Shown here piece after piece: positions 9,967-28,475 of a stretch of DNA of 64,000 nt (position 1 is its first letter; each line of letters begins with the position of its first letter). The stretch is from NCBI GenBank assembly GCA_902651635.1, contig CACRSC010000010.1, positions 1,072,405 through 1,136,404 of the forward strand. The letters are read 5' to 3'. A program made the translations under genes and the position numbers. The DNA is from Mastigamoeba balamuthi. Its lineage: Eukaryota > Evosea > Mastigamoebida > Mastigamoebidae. The notes below the pieces were generated by a model, which was given only the letters and a program-made list of their open reading frames with translations, had not been told where the DNA came from and made no database searches.

Positions 9967-11690
9967 ATGCAGAGGCTGGCGCCGCTGTTCGGCTCCAAGA
10001 AGCGCTCGCGCAACGGCGGCGGCAGCGACGGCGCCAGCAGCACCGACGGCGACTCGTCCACCGCCGACGCCCCGTTCCACGGCGGCCCGCAGCTGCCGTC
10101 GGTCCGCCCCTCGTCGGCCGCCTCGAGCTCCTCGGGCACCGGCAGCGGCGCCCCGCCGGACCGCAAGGGCAGGGCGCGCACAGAAGCGGGCGGGGACGCC
10201 GGCGGACGCGCGCCAGTCGTCGCTCGGGCAGCAGCAGCAGCTGCAGCCGCCGCAGCAGCAGGGGCAGCAGGGGGGCCAGCAGGGCCAGCAGCGCCAGGTG
10301 CCGCCGCTGCCGCCGGGCGCGGCTGCCCAGGCGGCGCAGGCGGCGGCCATGTCGCAGACGGGCAGCGTGGGGTCCAGCGGGATGGGGGCCGCAGCGGCGC
10401 AGGAGTCGCCGTCGTTCGTCATCTCGCAGGACTACGTGCAGACGCTCCGGCGAACGCTGCTCGACCAGACCAAGGACCCCCGCGCCCACGTGCTGCCGCC
10501 CAAGTGAGCAGAGGCGGGCCGGAGGCGGCACTACAGAGTGAGCTGACGCGGAGGGGCGGGGGCCACCAACGCAGGTCGCTGCGCAGCCTGATCGTGCAGG
10601 CAGCGGAGGTGCTCGAGCAGGAGCCCAACGTCGTCGAGGTGACGCACAACCACGCTATCCACGTCATCGGCGACATACACGGCCAGTTCCACGACGTGCG
10701 CTCGTATTCCCACACCACCCCCACCCCCCACCCTCCCGCGGTGACTGGGGGGGAGCTGACGTGCACACTGTTGCAGCTCTGCCGGGTACTGGACCTGACT
10801 GGAGGTCCCAACGAGCGCAACACGCTGGTGTTTCTGGGCGACTACGTGGACCGAGGGTGCTGGGGCGTAGAGGTGCTCGTGATGCTGCTGTACCTCAAGG
10901 TGCTGTACCCCAAGAACCTCGTGATGCTGCGCGGCAACCACGAGACGGCCACGTGCATCGAGATGTACGGCTTTGCTGGCGAGGTCCGCGCCAAGTACGG
11001 CGCCTCCTTCGTCAACGCCTTCGTCATGCTCTTCACCTCGCTCCCCATCTGCGCCGTCATCCAGGGCAAGATCATGGTGCGTACCCGTTGTATCTCGTAG
11101 CACTTGCTTTTCCATTCCTCTTCTCGCCTGTGCAAGTTTTTATGCATAGCTAAAAATAGAGCAACGCGCAGGGCGTGCACGGAGGGCTCTGGCGAAGTGG
11201 CGACGGCGGCGACGTGGTCGGAACACTGGATGAGCTGCGAAAACAGAACAGGAAGGACGAGGACCCTCTGGGGACGGTGATCTGCGACGCACTGTGGAGC
11301 GACCCGCGAGCGCAGGACGGCATCGCTTTCAACGCCGCGCGAGGGGGTGGCATCGCGTTCGGGCCCGACGCCACCAACACGTTCCTGAAGCAGGAGGGCC
11401 TGACGCTGATCATCCGGGCACACGAGGGCCCGGACGCGCGATTGGCGAGGCCTGCGCTGGGGCCGATGGACGGCGGGTACTCGATCGACCACAGCGCTCC
11501 CTCGGGGAAGCTCGTCACCGTGTTCAGCGCTCCCGACTACCCCGTGTTCAAGCCCGTGGCGCTGCTGGGCATCCTTGGGCCAACGCTGGGGGCGTTCTGC
11601 ACGCTCAAGCCCCCGTGGGACTCGATCGAGTTCACGCAGTTCAGGGCCTCGCCCCGACCCGCAGGCCACTTCTACCAGAGCAATGTATAA
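9967..11690 (+). CDS. PPP-family Ser/Thr protein phosphatase
   Basis: Five exons are read: 9967-10101, 10184-10503, 10575-10695, 10777-11076 and 11172-11690 (464 residues). The first intron (10102-10183) is inferred from a frame change inside low-complexity sequence and is the weakest; the others have good splice sites. The N-terminus is Ser/Gln-rich and disordered, then FVISQDYVQTLRRTLL. The catalytic domain has every PPP signature: GDIHGQFHD, GDYVDRG, RGNHE, GVHGGLW, RAHE and SAPDYP. It lacks TPR or EF-hand domains; the GIAFGPDATNTFL stretch is most like PP5. The enzyme would hydrolyse phospho-Ser/Thr with a two-metal centre. Subfamily unresolved. Confidence 0.87.
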
Positions 11691-12078
11691 TCTATGGGCA
11701 CGTGCGTGTGCAACCCGCTGCCGCTGTTCCTCGCATGCGCACACGCACACGCGCTCACTCGACCGCCCACTTCCCAGCTTTGAACCGCTCACTCACAATG
11801 ACCACCCCTCTCTCGACGCCTCCTGAGAGGATCAGTGCAACGCACCGGACAGTATAGACTACACTCGCCATCCGTCTTCGTATTTTGTCCCACAAAGACA
11901 GCACCCAGCTTCTTTTTCCGCGTGGCCAGCGTGTCAGTGTGTTCCCTGCCAGCACAACCGAACTGCTTTCGTGATCATGGATTGTATTCATCTATTCATT
12001 GACATCATGTGATTCTTGCATTCACATCAGACTTCTCCAACAGGATCCGACTAAACACGATCGGAGCTTTGCCTGTGT
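11691..12078. other. Intergenic, between convergent genes
   Basis: This 388-nt AT-richer stretch separates the 3' ends of the PPP phosphatase and the leucine-rich-repeat gene. It probably holds both 3' UTRs. No frame or RNA gene is supported. Confidence 0.45.
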
Positions 12079-14054
12079 TTACCTCCACCTGTTGGGTGCA
12101 ATGACTATCTCGGGGATGGACTTGTTGCGCTTGTTTTTGCGAGCGCGCGTCAGGATGGCCTCGACTGCTTCAAGGGTCGCCGCCTCGAGGTTGCAATGGC
12201 GCAGGTCCAGTTCCGTGATTGCGCACTGAGCGACAGCATGGTCCAGCGCGGTGGACAGTTGCTGAGCAGCAGGTGCGATTCCCGGGTTTCCCGACATCTC
12301 CACAGTCGCGAGAGAAGCAGGCCAGTGGCTCGCTTCCAGCGCCGCGGCGAGTGCCTGCGCCCCGGCAGTGTCGATGCCACAGCAGCTGAGGTTCAGGTAG
12401 CAGAGGGACTTGCTGTCGAGAACGCCGTCGAGGAACTTGGGAACGCCTGCACAGATGTTGTTGAGGCCGATGTTGAAGTACTCGAGGCACTCGCTCTTGC
12501 AGATGACCTGGGCGAGCTTCTCGACGCAGTCCGCAGTGATCCGGTTATTGCTGAGGTTGAGCTTGATGACGACGCAGCCGGACGACGGCTCGAGCACCTT
12601 GCTAACCGCGAGAGCGCCGGTGCCCGTTATGTGGTTGTGCGACAAGTCTACACAGAGGCCATTATGACATTGCAAGGGCAAATGGAGCACATACCAATGT
12701 GAGTTAGAGTCTGGTTCTGTAGTATCCCCTGGGTCAGCTCCGCAACCATTTCATCGTTGATACGGTTGTTAGGAAGCTCGAGCGTCGACAGAACCCGCGA
12801 ATTCTGTGTGCGGTCCATAAGGGATGCTTGCGATCAAACGTTGGAGATGTATGTACCCTGATGGCCCTGGTGAGGGAGCGACAGTCCTCCATATCCATTC
12901 CCGCAGAGGCGTTTGCGTCCGACTTGTCGTCCATCTGGTGCGCACTGACAGAGGCAACGGAGGCTTGGTGGGTTGTTGAAATGCGAGAAGCTGGCGTACC
13001 CAAACGTAATCCTCAGAGTCGTGAGGTTGAGAAGCGCTCCGCAGACGAGGTGCCAATTGATGTGCGCCTGCAGCTTCCTGAGCTTCAGCGTGTAGCAGTG
13101 GTCCCTACAGCACATGAGGAACGCTTCGAGACCAGACCACCCCGAGTCCGCCAGGAGCCCCGAGCACCCCGGTATCTTGATGGTGCTCCCGGTGTGCTCT
13201 GCGATCGCTGCGGCCGTCGGGTGCTGTGGCTGCATCTGCGTTCCAGGCCTCTCAGCTGCCGGCTGTTGCTGCTGCTGGTCCGTGGCAGTGACAACCGGTG
13301 CCGACTTGCGGGCAGCGTCCGAGAGCTGAGCCTCGATGCGGTCCCTTGCTCTCGTCTCGAAGAACATGCGCTTCCAGCACCTGCCGTGCTCCCTGAGGCT
13401 CGAGTGCGGCCACGAGTGCCTGCAGCTGCGCTCCCAGTAGCACTCGCTCTCCTTGCCCGTGAGGTACTTGGAGCTGATGTCGAGCGGCAGGTCGAGCGGC
13501 AGCAGGCTGAACAGCTTCTCCCTGATCTTCTTGCCCCCCGGCTTGTCCGTCGCCCCGTTGTTCTCGAGGATGTGCGGGTGGCTCTCGAAGTTGTGCACAA
13601 TCTCCTGCAGGCACAGCTCCACGAGGCTCGCCACCTCTGCCCGCTGCTGCACCTGCCCCGAGGGCCTCCGCGACGCCGCCGTCAGCCTCGACGCGCCCGC
13701 TGCCCCGAGGTCCATCGCGCTGCCCGCCCTCAGCTCCAGCGACGACGGCCTCTGCTGCGACATCATCGCTGTGCTCCCGCCCGCCTCCGTCCCCGCCCCC
13801 GCCACAGACGCCACAGCCGACGCCCCAGCGGCCCCGTCTGCCCCCTCCTGTGGGGCCGCTGCTGACGCTGCAGGTGCGGAGGCGCCTGCGCTGTCGCCTG
13901 CGTCTGCTGCTGCTGCTGGGGCCGAGGCCTCTGCGGGTGGCGCCGACTCGGGCGCAGCCGCTGGCGGGGCCTCTGCCGCCGGGGCCTGCTCGGCCGCGGG
14001 TGCGGCAGCGGGTGCCTGCTCTGCGGGTGGTGCTGCTGGCTGCTCCGCGGACAT
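12079..14054 (-). CDS. Leucine-rich-repeat protein resembling dynein regulatory complex subunit DRC5/TCTE1
   Basis: Four exons, 14054-13000, 12944-12857, 12803-12695 and 12647-12079, give 606 residues; the introns are 47-55 nt and each join keeps an LRR register. The N-terminal 120 residues are Ala/Pro-rich. Then comes a helical domain with LCLQEIVHNFESHP, SLLPLDLPLDI, YWERSCRHSW and CWKRMFFETR, which matches the pre-LRR region of TCTE1/DRC5 proteins. The C-terminal half has RNI-type LRRs: STLELPNNRINDEMVAELTQ, DLSHNHITGTGA, KLNLSNNRITADCVEKLAQ, YLNLSCCGIDTAGAQALA and ELDLRHCNLEAATLEAV. DRC5 sits in the nexin-dynein regulatory complex of axonemes, so the gene suggests a flagellated organism. 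The DRC5 call is from memory of the family pattern. Confidence 0.68.
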
Positions 14055-14229
14055 GTGCGCGTGTGCTTGTGCTCGGCTGCTGAGAGTCTTGCTGTGTGCT
14101 ATTTATAGGCCACTCAGGGGCCGCAGAGCGATCGTGCGACTCGAAAGCCACGTTGTTAACTGACGGACCCGGCGGTTTCATCGATACCACGGGCACTCCC
14201 CCCCCGAGTGGATGGAGCTGGGGGTGGCC

Positions 14230-14982
14230 TCATTGCGTGGTGTCGGGGAACACGGGCACGGGGTCCTGCTCGGACGAGAGGGCGTCCCACGAGGCCACGG
14301 GCCTGCCCCACACCTCCATGCGGGCGCCCTCGTGCGTGCTGAGCACCATCGTCACCCTCGCGTCGCCCACGTACGCCGCCGACGCCGGGTACGCCCCCGC
14401 CAGCACGCTCACGCCCTCGACCCTCGCGCCCTGGACCGCCGCCCGCGTCTCCGCCAGCGACGGCAGCCCCCTGGCCAGCGCCAGCTCGCCCTCGTGCGGG
14501 TGCCACCGCCACGAGAGCTGCACGCGCGGCGGCGGGACCCTCGGGCCCAGCCGGTACCTGAACGCCCACGGCACGCCCAGCACCACCGCGTCCGCGCCCT
14601 CGGCGTCGCTGCCGAGGTCGCGCGACGCCGGGCGCGGGGCCACGGCCGGGGCGCCCGCGGGCAGCTCGACGCCGTCCGAGGCCACCAGTGTGCCCAGCGG
14701 GCTGTCGGCGTCGCCCTCGGCGCTCAGCGCGAAGGCCACGCGGCCCAGCAGCGCAGGGCTCGCGCGGAGGTTCAGCGGGCTCAGGGCCGCCGCGGGGATC
14801 GTGACGGTGCAGCCGCGCACCTCGAAGCCCTGCAGGCCGCCGTCGCCGTCGGGCCCGGGCTCCTTCTTCACGGGGCGGCGCTCCGGCTCGGTGCGCGAGC
14901 GCTTGCGGGAGCGCTCGGAGTCGCCGCGGTCGTGCCAGTGCGGCGGCGCTTCGCGTGGCCTGCAGCAGCGCCCTCGGTCCAT
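14230..14982 (-). CDS. Hypothetical protein with a basic N-terminus
   Basis: An intronless 250-residue frame starting at the ATG at 14982, which is 121 nt from the divergent SR-protein start. The first 45 residues are Arg/Lys/Glu-rich (SERSRKRSRTEPERRPVKKE), resembling a nuclear localisation signal. The rest looks like a mixed beta domain (LLGRVAFALSAEGDA, VPWAFRYRLGPRVPPPRVQL, SWRWHPHEGELALARGLP, DARVTMVLSTHEGARMEVWG) with no family I recognise. A nuclear role is only suggested by the basic patch and by the shared promoter with a splicing factor. Confidence 0.6.
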   Translation of the reverse strand: MDRGRCCRPREAPPHWHDRGDSERSRKRSRTEPERRPVKKEPGPDGDGGLQGFEVRGCTVTIPAAALSPLNLRASPALLGRVAFALSAEGDADSPLGTLVASDGVELPAGAPAVAPRPASRDLGSDAEGADAVVLGVPWAFRYRLGPRVPPPRVQLSWRWHPHEGELALARGLPSLAETRAAVQGARVEGVSVLAGAYPASAAYVGDARVTMVLSTHEGARMEVWGRPVASWDALSSEQDPVPVFPDTTQ

Positions 14983-15002
14983 CAGCAGGAGGGATTCGGG
15001 AG

Positions 15003-15009
15003 AGATATT
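15003..15009. promoter_or_regulatory. AGATATT element in a divergent promoter
   Basis: One copy of the recurrent element lies between the start codons at 14982 (minus) and 15102 (plus), in a 119-nt shared upstream region. Confidence 0.4.
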
Positions 15010-15101
15010 CGGATTCTCGCCGTGGAAGATAGGAGAATCTCGGGGACCCTGCTGGATCCGGGTCTCTCTCCTGTGAAACGTGCCTTGAGTGCTGAGAGAG
15101 A

Positions 15102-16005
15102 ATGGCGCTCTTTGTGGCTCGGCTGCCGTTCGAGTGGACCAGCGGCGATCTTTCCAAGCTTGTGACGCCCTTCGGCGAGGTCACGCGCTGCGACGTCCCT
15201 CCCCGCAAGGGTGCGCGGTCCTCCCTCGCTCCCCCCCGTCTCGCGCGCGCCGTCAGACACGCACAGAAACGCACAGCGCTTTTTCTCCATCTGACGTAAT
15301 CTGCTCTTCTGCGGAATATACTTAAATACCCGTCGCTGACGCCCGCTGCGCGCAGGCTACGGCTTCGTCAACTTCCAGAACAGGGAGGACGCCGAGCGGT
15401 GCATCAGGGACCTCGACGGTGCGCCCGCTGGCCGACGTTTTACCCCTGCTGACGTGTCGTTGCGCCGTGTTTTTGGGGTCGCGCGTGCAGGCACGACGCA
15501 GGACTTTGGGCGCATCGCTGTTGAGTGGTCCAAGGGAGGCGAGCGCGGGGGCCCGTCGGGGCGCGGGTGCTTCCGCTGCGGCAGGGAGGGCCACTTTGCG
15601 CGCGAGTGCCCCGAGATCAACGGCGGCAGCAGCAGCAGCGGCAGGTACGACGACCGCTACGGCGGCGACAGGGACTCGAGCAGCAGGCGCTACGACGACG
15701 ACAGGTACTCGTCGCGCGACCGCAGCTACGACGACAGGGACCGCGAGAGGCACTCGTCGCGCGACCGCTACGACGACCGCAGCAGCAGCAGGAGGGACGA
15801 GAGGGACGACCGCGACGACAGGGACCGCAGGTCCTCGCGCGACCGCTGCGACGACCGCGACAGGGAGTCGAGCAGCAGGCGCTACGACGACAGGGACAGG
15901 AGGGACGACAGGCGCTACGACGACCGTGACCGCACCCGCGACAGGTCCCGCTCCCGCTCCCGCAGCCCCAGGAGGAGCACGCGCTCCCGCTCCCGCTCGC
16001 GCTAG
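15102..16005 (+). CDS. RSZ-type SR splicing factor (RRM - zinc knuckle - RS domain)
   Basis: Three exons, 15102-15210, 15356-15418 and 15491-16005, give 228 residues; the introns are 145 and 72 nt. The N-terminal RRM has RNP2 ALFVARLP and RNP1 RKG-GYGFVNF, the latter formed across the first splice, then EDAERCIRDLDG. A CCHC zinc knuckle CFRCGREGHFAREC follows at about 15570-15610. The remainder is a long tract of RD, DRYDD and SSR repeats ending in RSRSRSRSPRRSTRSRSRSR. This order is that of RSZ22/SRSF7-type proteins, which bind exonic enhancers and recruit the spliceosome in the nucleus. The Asp-rich repeats (RYDDRD) are unusual next to the typical RS dipeptides. Confidence 0.9.
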
Positions 16006-17466
16006 GGCATCGATGCTGCTCGCCGGCTGCTGCACTGAGTCCTCCCGTTTACTCTGACTCTCCCCTGCTCTTTCCACTGCCGTGCCGGGCTTGCCGCCGC
16101 CATTGGCTGCACACGGACCGGCCTGTGCTCGCGTGCTGCTCGCCCGCTCTGGTTAACAACGCACCGTCGCGATGGGGGCTATCGATGAGCCAATCCACCA
16201 GGGATCGAGGGATCAAGGGTCTTCTCAGCCGGGCTTCACGTGCAAATGCTCAAGGGTCCTGGGGCCAACAACACTGGCGCTGCCGCCACAGCCGGTGCTG
16301 CTGCTGTTGCCATTGCTGCCGCATTCGAAGCTGCTGGCACGTGAGTCCCTCAGTGGCACTGTATGGTTGGCGGCCACAGAAACGTTTTACTTGCATGCTG
16401 TTCCACTCGAGACTTCAAAGCTGTTTTAGAATTTTTGTCACTGAACTCGAAGACATCGAAATGTGAAAAGAATGAAGGGGAATGAAGGCCCATGCCGATA
16501 AGCGTGCAGGTGAGAGTAGGCCACCTTCATGAGATGCTACTGCTGACCCTGCAGTAGCAGCAGTGACAGAAACTGTGGTGCCATTTCTGGGGGCGGCGTC
16601 ACATGTGAGCATCCCCCCGCCTGGCCCTCTGGCCTGGCACTCACCTAGCCCCCGTGAGTGTACATTGTGGGGCAGGTATAGCAAATTATCTATGAATTTG
16701 TTGTACCTGTACAAGACATAAACGTCTACGTATACATCACCCTCGGCAACCAGCGAAGGTGCGTGACCCTCTACGGTGGCAAAGTCATCGTTGCCGACGT
16801 CAAGGAGCACTTCGACGCGGACAGGATTTACCTCGCGGACAACACCATGCTCACCGCGCTTCCGGACGGGTTCTCGGAGCGTGTCTTTTAGCCAAACGAG
16901 GAGGTGGCCATTGCCACTATCGTGCCCATCTCGTCTCTGATGCCCCAAGGTGCTCAGATTTGTGGCGAGGAGGAAGCGGAGAGGATGGCGGAGTTGGACG
17001 AGCAGAGAGAAATCCTTCGGGAAACGAAGTCGATGAAGCGCAAGGGTGGCGCTCTCGGCTCTTTCTCGAGAAAGAGATTTTGGCACAGCCGAACTCCGAA
17101 AGCACAACGAGGAGCGCATTTCTCCCAAGACAACTGCATAAAGGGGAAAAGCAAAGGCTGTCGCAATGCACCCTGGTATCGTCTGTGGACCCACATGAGT
17201 ATTCAAACACTCCGTAAGTTGAGGAGAGAAAGAAACTGTGTTTGCCATCATTTGGACGCGTCCAGGTGCCTGCGGGCCCCTGCCAGTGATTGGTGCGAGG
17301 GGTGTGCAAGCGCGCATCATCGCCGAAACCACCACCGACACACAAGCTGATGGGGTCTTGAGAAACGGCACAGCCATTTCTCGCTGTTGGCGCGGCGTTT
17401 GTAGAGCGCCGCAACAGGGCGCACACTGCCCAAGTGAGCCGTGAGGCCGAAGTACAGGCTCATTTT
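16006..17466. other. 1.46-kb stretch without an intact gene
   Basis: Between the SR protein and SMG1 stop codons. Its centre holds a decayed coding stretch listed separately; the flanks show no supported feature. A 356-residue minus-strand frame (16415-17485) overlaps the relic and reads as non-protein-like, so it is not annotated. Confidence 0.4.
16492..17110 (+). pseudogene. Relic of an unrecognised protein gene
   Basis: From about 16680 a protein-like reading appears (VYVYITLGNQRRC, KVIVADVKEHFDADRIYLAD, PNEEVAIATIVPISSLMPQG) followed by an acidic/basic helical part (EEEAERMAELDEQREILRET). Just upstream, a possible short first exon near 16492 ends in a GTGAGA donor. The stretch looks broken rather than functional. 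The family is not recognised; the segment with VADVKEHFDADRIYL looks like a small beta-grasp or adaptor domain, but this is a guess. Expression is not expected. Confidence 0.35.
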
Positions 17467-25350
<7,884 letters not shown>

Positions 25351-25384
25351 GTATCTGCAGATGAAATCTGTAGATTTTGAGTCG

Positions 25385-25392
25385 AAATATCT
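25385..25392. promoter_or_regulatory. AAATATCT element upstream of SMG1
   Basis: An exact AAATATCT copy lies 35 nt upstream of the SMG1 start codon (25350, minus strand), in the 369-nt region shared with the divergent cyclase gene. A TATATTTAA stretch at about 25701-25709 lies 11-19 nt before the cyclase ATG. Confidence 0.45.
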
Positions 25393-25719
25393 TCTTTCGC
25401 CGCCGTAATCCTCCGCGACAGCGTCAGGCGGGACCTCCAGAGGGGCACGCGGCTGAGGGGTTCATAGTGGCCACTGTCCTGCCATTTGGGGGATGTGAAC
25501 TCCTCGTTGTGTGTGGTCTGCTTTATGTCCTCGTTGTCTCGCTTCCAGATGGAAACTCGAAAAAACACATCTGATCGCTTGTGGCCAAAACTGTCTTCTC
25601 GGCGCACGTTCTCAAGACTTCCGAGATAGTCGGTGTCCCGACAAAGGGAGCGTGATCGCCATGCCCGCTCCCGGTGTGGTGCCTCGTTGATTGGCCCGCT
25701 ATATTTAACATCCTCTGAG

Positions 25720-28047
25720 ATGAAGAAGAAGCTGCAGGACCGAGCCCTGTCGATGCGAACGAGCATCGCGGTGATGGCGCTGGTGATCGTGCTATTCGCC
25801 GCCGTTCCGCAGTGGGCCGCGTGGTACATCTGCGCTACGGACGCCACGGAAGGGCTGATGCGCGAACTCATGGACGAGATCGCCGAGAGAGTCACGCAGG
25901 ACCTCCGCTCCGAGCTGCAGGACGCGGCGTCAGCGCTGACGGCTCTCAACTGGACCCTCAGCAACACGCCGCACCTCTGCGACCCGCAAGACCCTCTCTT
26001 CGCCGACTCGTGGGCAGTACTCTGGAGGTCCTGCATGGCCCAGCAGGCCCGCATCAAGAATAGGGCCAGGTGGAACGTCCGGGTCGGTGGAGTGCACGGT
26101 ACCTGCGTGGGGTCCTGCTGGGAGGACTATAGCACGAGGGCCGGGGGCAGGCCGACGGTCTGGACGCAGCAGATGCAGCACCCAAATGGCACCGCTGCCT
26201 CGCTGGTAGGCAGAGTTGGCGTCTCGGATCCGGTCACTGGCGAAATGTCCACCGGGGACGTGGTCTTCGAAACGGGTGCGAAGCAGAAATAGTGCCGCGA
26301 GCTTACCCACGATTCCGCCAGGCGATTACGATGCACGCCAGAGGCCGTGGTACCTTCAGGGCGTAGCCAGACCGGGGCAGCTGTCGTGGGGAACCGCGTA
26401 CGCGTCGATACCGCCGTCTCCGATGGACTGGGGGCCGAGCCTGCCCGTTACGACTACGTTTTACGGCCCGCAGGGAGAGCTGTGCGGGGTCGCCATGGTC
26501 TCCATGTACAACGCAGACCTCGGCGTCTTCTTCAACTCCAAGACTATCGGCAAAACCGGGAGCATGTGGCTCGTCAAAGTCGCCACGGACGAGCTCGTGG
26601 CTACCAGCACCAACGTGACCTCCAGCGACAAGATGAGCCATAGTGCAGACGCCCTTACGCGAGCTGTTGGACGCTCTGCACGATCCATGATGGAAAAGGG
26701 TCAGATCGGAATGCTAAGAACGGAGACGCTCGATGGGAGAAAGTTCCAGGTGCACCTCACGATGGTGGACGAGCAGCAGGGGACTGGGTTCCCGGAAATG
26801 TACCTGTTCGTGGCCATACCAGTGGCAGACTACTACAATGCAATCCAGAAGGGCATCTACATCACTGTGGGTATCAGCGTGGCTGCTCTCGTCTTCTCGT
26901 TGGCTGCGTCTTTCGGGATAGTAGTGACAATGACGAGACCCCTGGGGTTACTGGCCAAGGAGATTGGGTCCATCGCAAGTCTTCAGTGTTTGGACAGGCA
27001 CCCAAACGAATCCAAGAGCAAGCTGCGCGAGATCAAACAAATTCAAGACAGCATGGATCAAATGTGGAACGTCCTTCAGAGCTTTCATAAGGTATGTTGC
27101 TTGTGTCACGAAAGCAATTGATCAGATCACTTGCAGTACGTTCCCATACAGGTGCTGAGATATATGATTGCGGAAGGGGGTGTGGCCAAGCTCGGCGTTG
27201 TCCCAGAGGACTGCACTATTATGTTCTGTGATATTGAGAACTTCACGGGGACAATGGAAAGGGCCGATGCACGCCAAATGCTGCAGGCCTTCACAGATTT
27301 CATGGACATGGTGACCCTAAACGTCGATGCATCGCATGGAATTGTCGACAAGATCATCGGAGACTGCGTCATGGCCTTCTGGGGCCACTTTGGGAAGTTT
27401 AAGCACCGACATCAGGTTCGATTCTCTTCAATGGCCATACAATCCGCATGAACTAATTCAGCATGTCTGTTTGACTGCTGCAGACGCAAGCGTGTCAGTT
27501 CGCACTCAACGTTCTCCGAGATCTACCAGGCATACAGAAGAGAGCTGTAGCACAGGGGCTACCGGTGCTCAACTGCCGGATCGGAATTGCATCAGGTCCC
27601 GTATACGTCGGCAACAGCGGGTCCAGCAGGCACTTCCAGTACACTGTGCTTGGCAGCCCCGTCAACCTCGCTGCCAGGCTCGAGCCCCTCAACAAGCTCT
27701 TCGGCAGTAGAGTCCTCCTGTCTCATAGTGTCCACGACGCGGTTAGCAAAGACTACGTGACCAGCAGACTCGGAAAGTGTGTTATCAAGGGATTCAGCGA
27801 CCCTGAGGAAGTGTTTGAGCTCGTCGCAGACGCGAGGCTTGCGACGCCGGAACAGTTGTATGCCGCCAACGCGATGGCCACAGCGTCGGTCGCGATAGAC
27901 GAGGGCAGGGCCGAGGAGGCCAAGGAAATCTACCAGAATCTGTCGGTAACGCACCCCACCAGCGCATCTTTCCTGCAGTCCCGCTGCAAACTGCTCGGAA
28001 ACGGTGGCGACTGCTCCATCATCGTACCTGCTGCAATGGGCTTCTGA
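25720..28047 (+). CDS. Membrane adenylyl cyclase with an extracellular dCACHE-like sensor
   Basis: Four exons, 25720-26275, 26322-27091, 27137-27415 and 27484-28047, give 722 residues; the introns are 45-68 nt. A first transmembrane helix (SIAVMALVIVLFAAVPQWAA) is followed by an extracellular region of about 320 residues with the dCACHE-type DYDARQRPWYLQG motif and a VVTTFY-like strand. A second helix (ITVGISVAALVFSLAASFGI) is followed by a short HAMP-like linker. The class III catalytic domain has TIMFCDIENFTG (first metal Asp), VDKIIGDCVMAFWG (substrate Lys and second metal Asp) and YTVLGSPVNLAARLE, with the transition-state Asn and Arg present. Lys and Thr at the specificity positions favour ATP over GTP. 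It would make cAMP in response to a small extracellular ligand. It is unrelated to the cyclase-like domains at 54762-64000. Confidence 0.9.
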
Positions 28048-28475
28048 CGGATCGGGATTGCAACGTGAATAAATTGATTTCATTGTTGTTGTTCAGCCTT
28101 GGGTCATTTCACGCCTCGACGAGGTTATCTTCACTCTGGATGCGTTCCAATGAGGAGCTACGACACCCCAATCTCCTGCGGGCCGTTTCAGGTGAGCGCC
28201 AGAAGTGCATCCACTGCGTATCGGAATTGCGGTGTGCGCAGAAATGGTAGTTGGACGCATGCGCTGCGAGCTGCGCAGCCTGGAGATACGCATGGGCGAA
28301 GTAATTGCGTACATGGCGGTGCGAGCGTGGACGCACCGCCGGGGGGCAGGTGGTGCAGTGCCACTGGGTGACTCCCGAGATACGGGGTGAGTCACCCACA
28401 GAATCTAACACCCAGAGGTCTTTTTGGTCCCGTGTCGACACACCGACTCGCCCCTCGCCCTCAACCCCCAAGAGA
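28048..28475. other. Intergenic, cyclase 3' end to V-ATPase subunit promoter
   Basis: No supported gene. The stretch should hold the cyclase 3' UTR and the promoter of the proteolipid gene; no AAATATCT element is seen in it. Confidence 0.4.

Noticed and set aside
28050-28470. Possible small gene or RNA before the V-ATPase subunit
   Set aside because: Only short overlapping frames on both strands; no similarity, no tRNA-like box or fold recognised.
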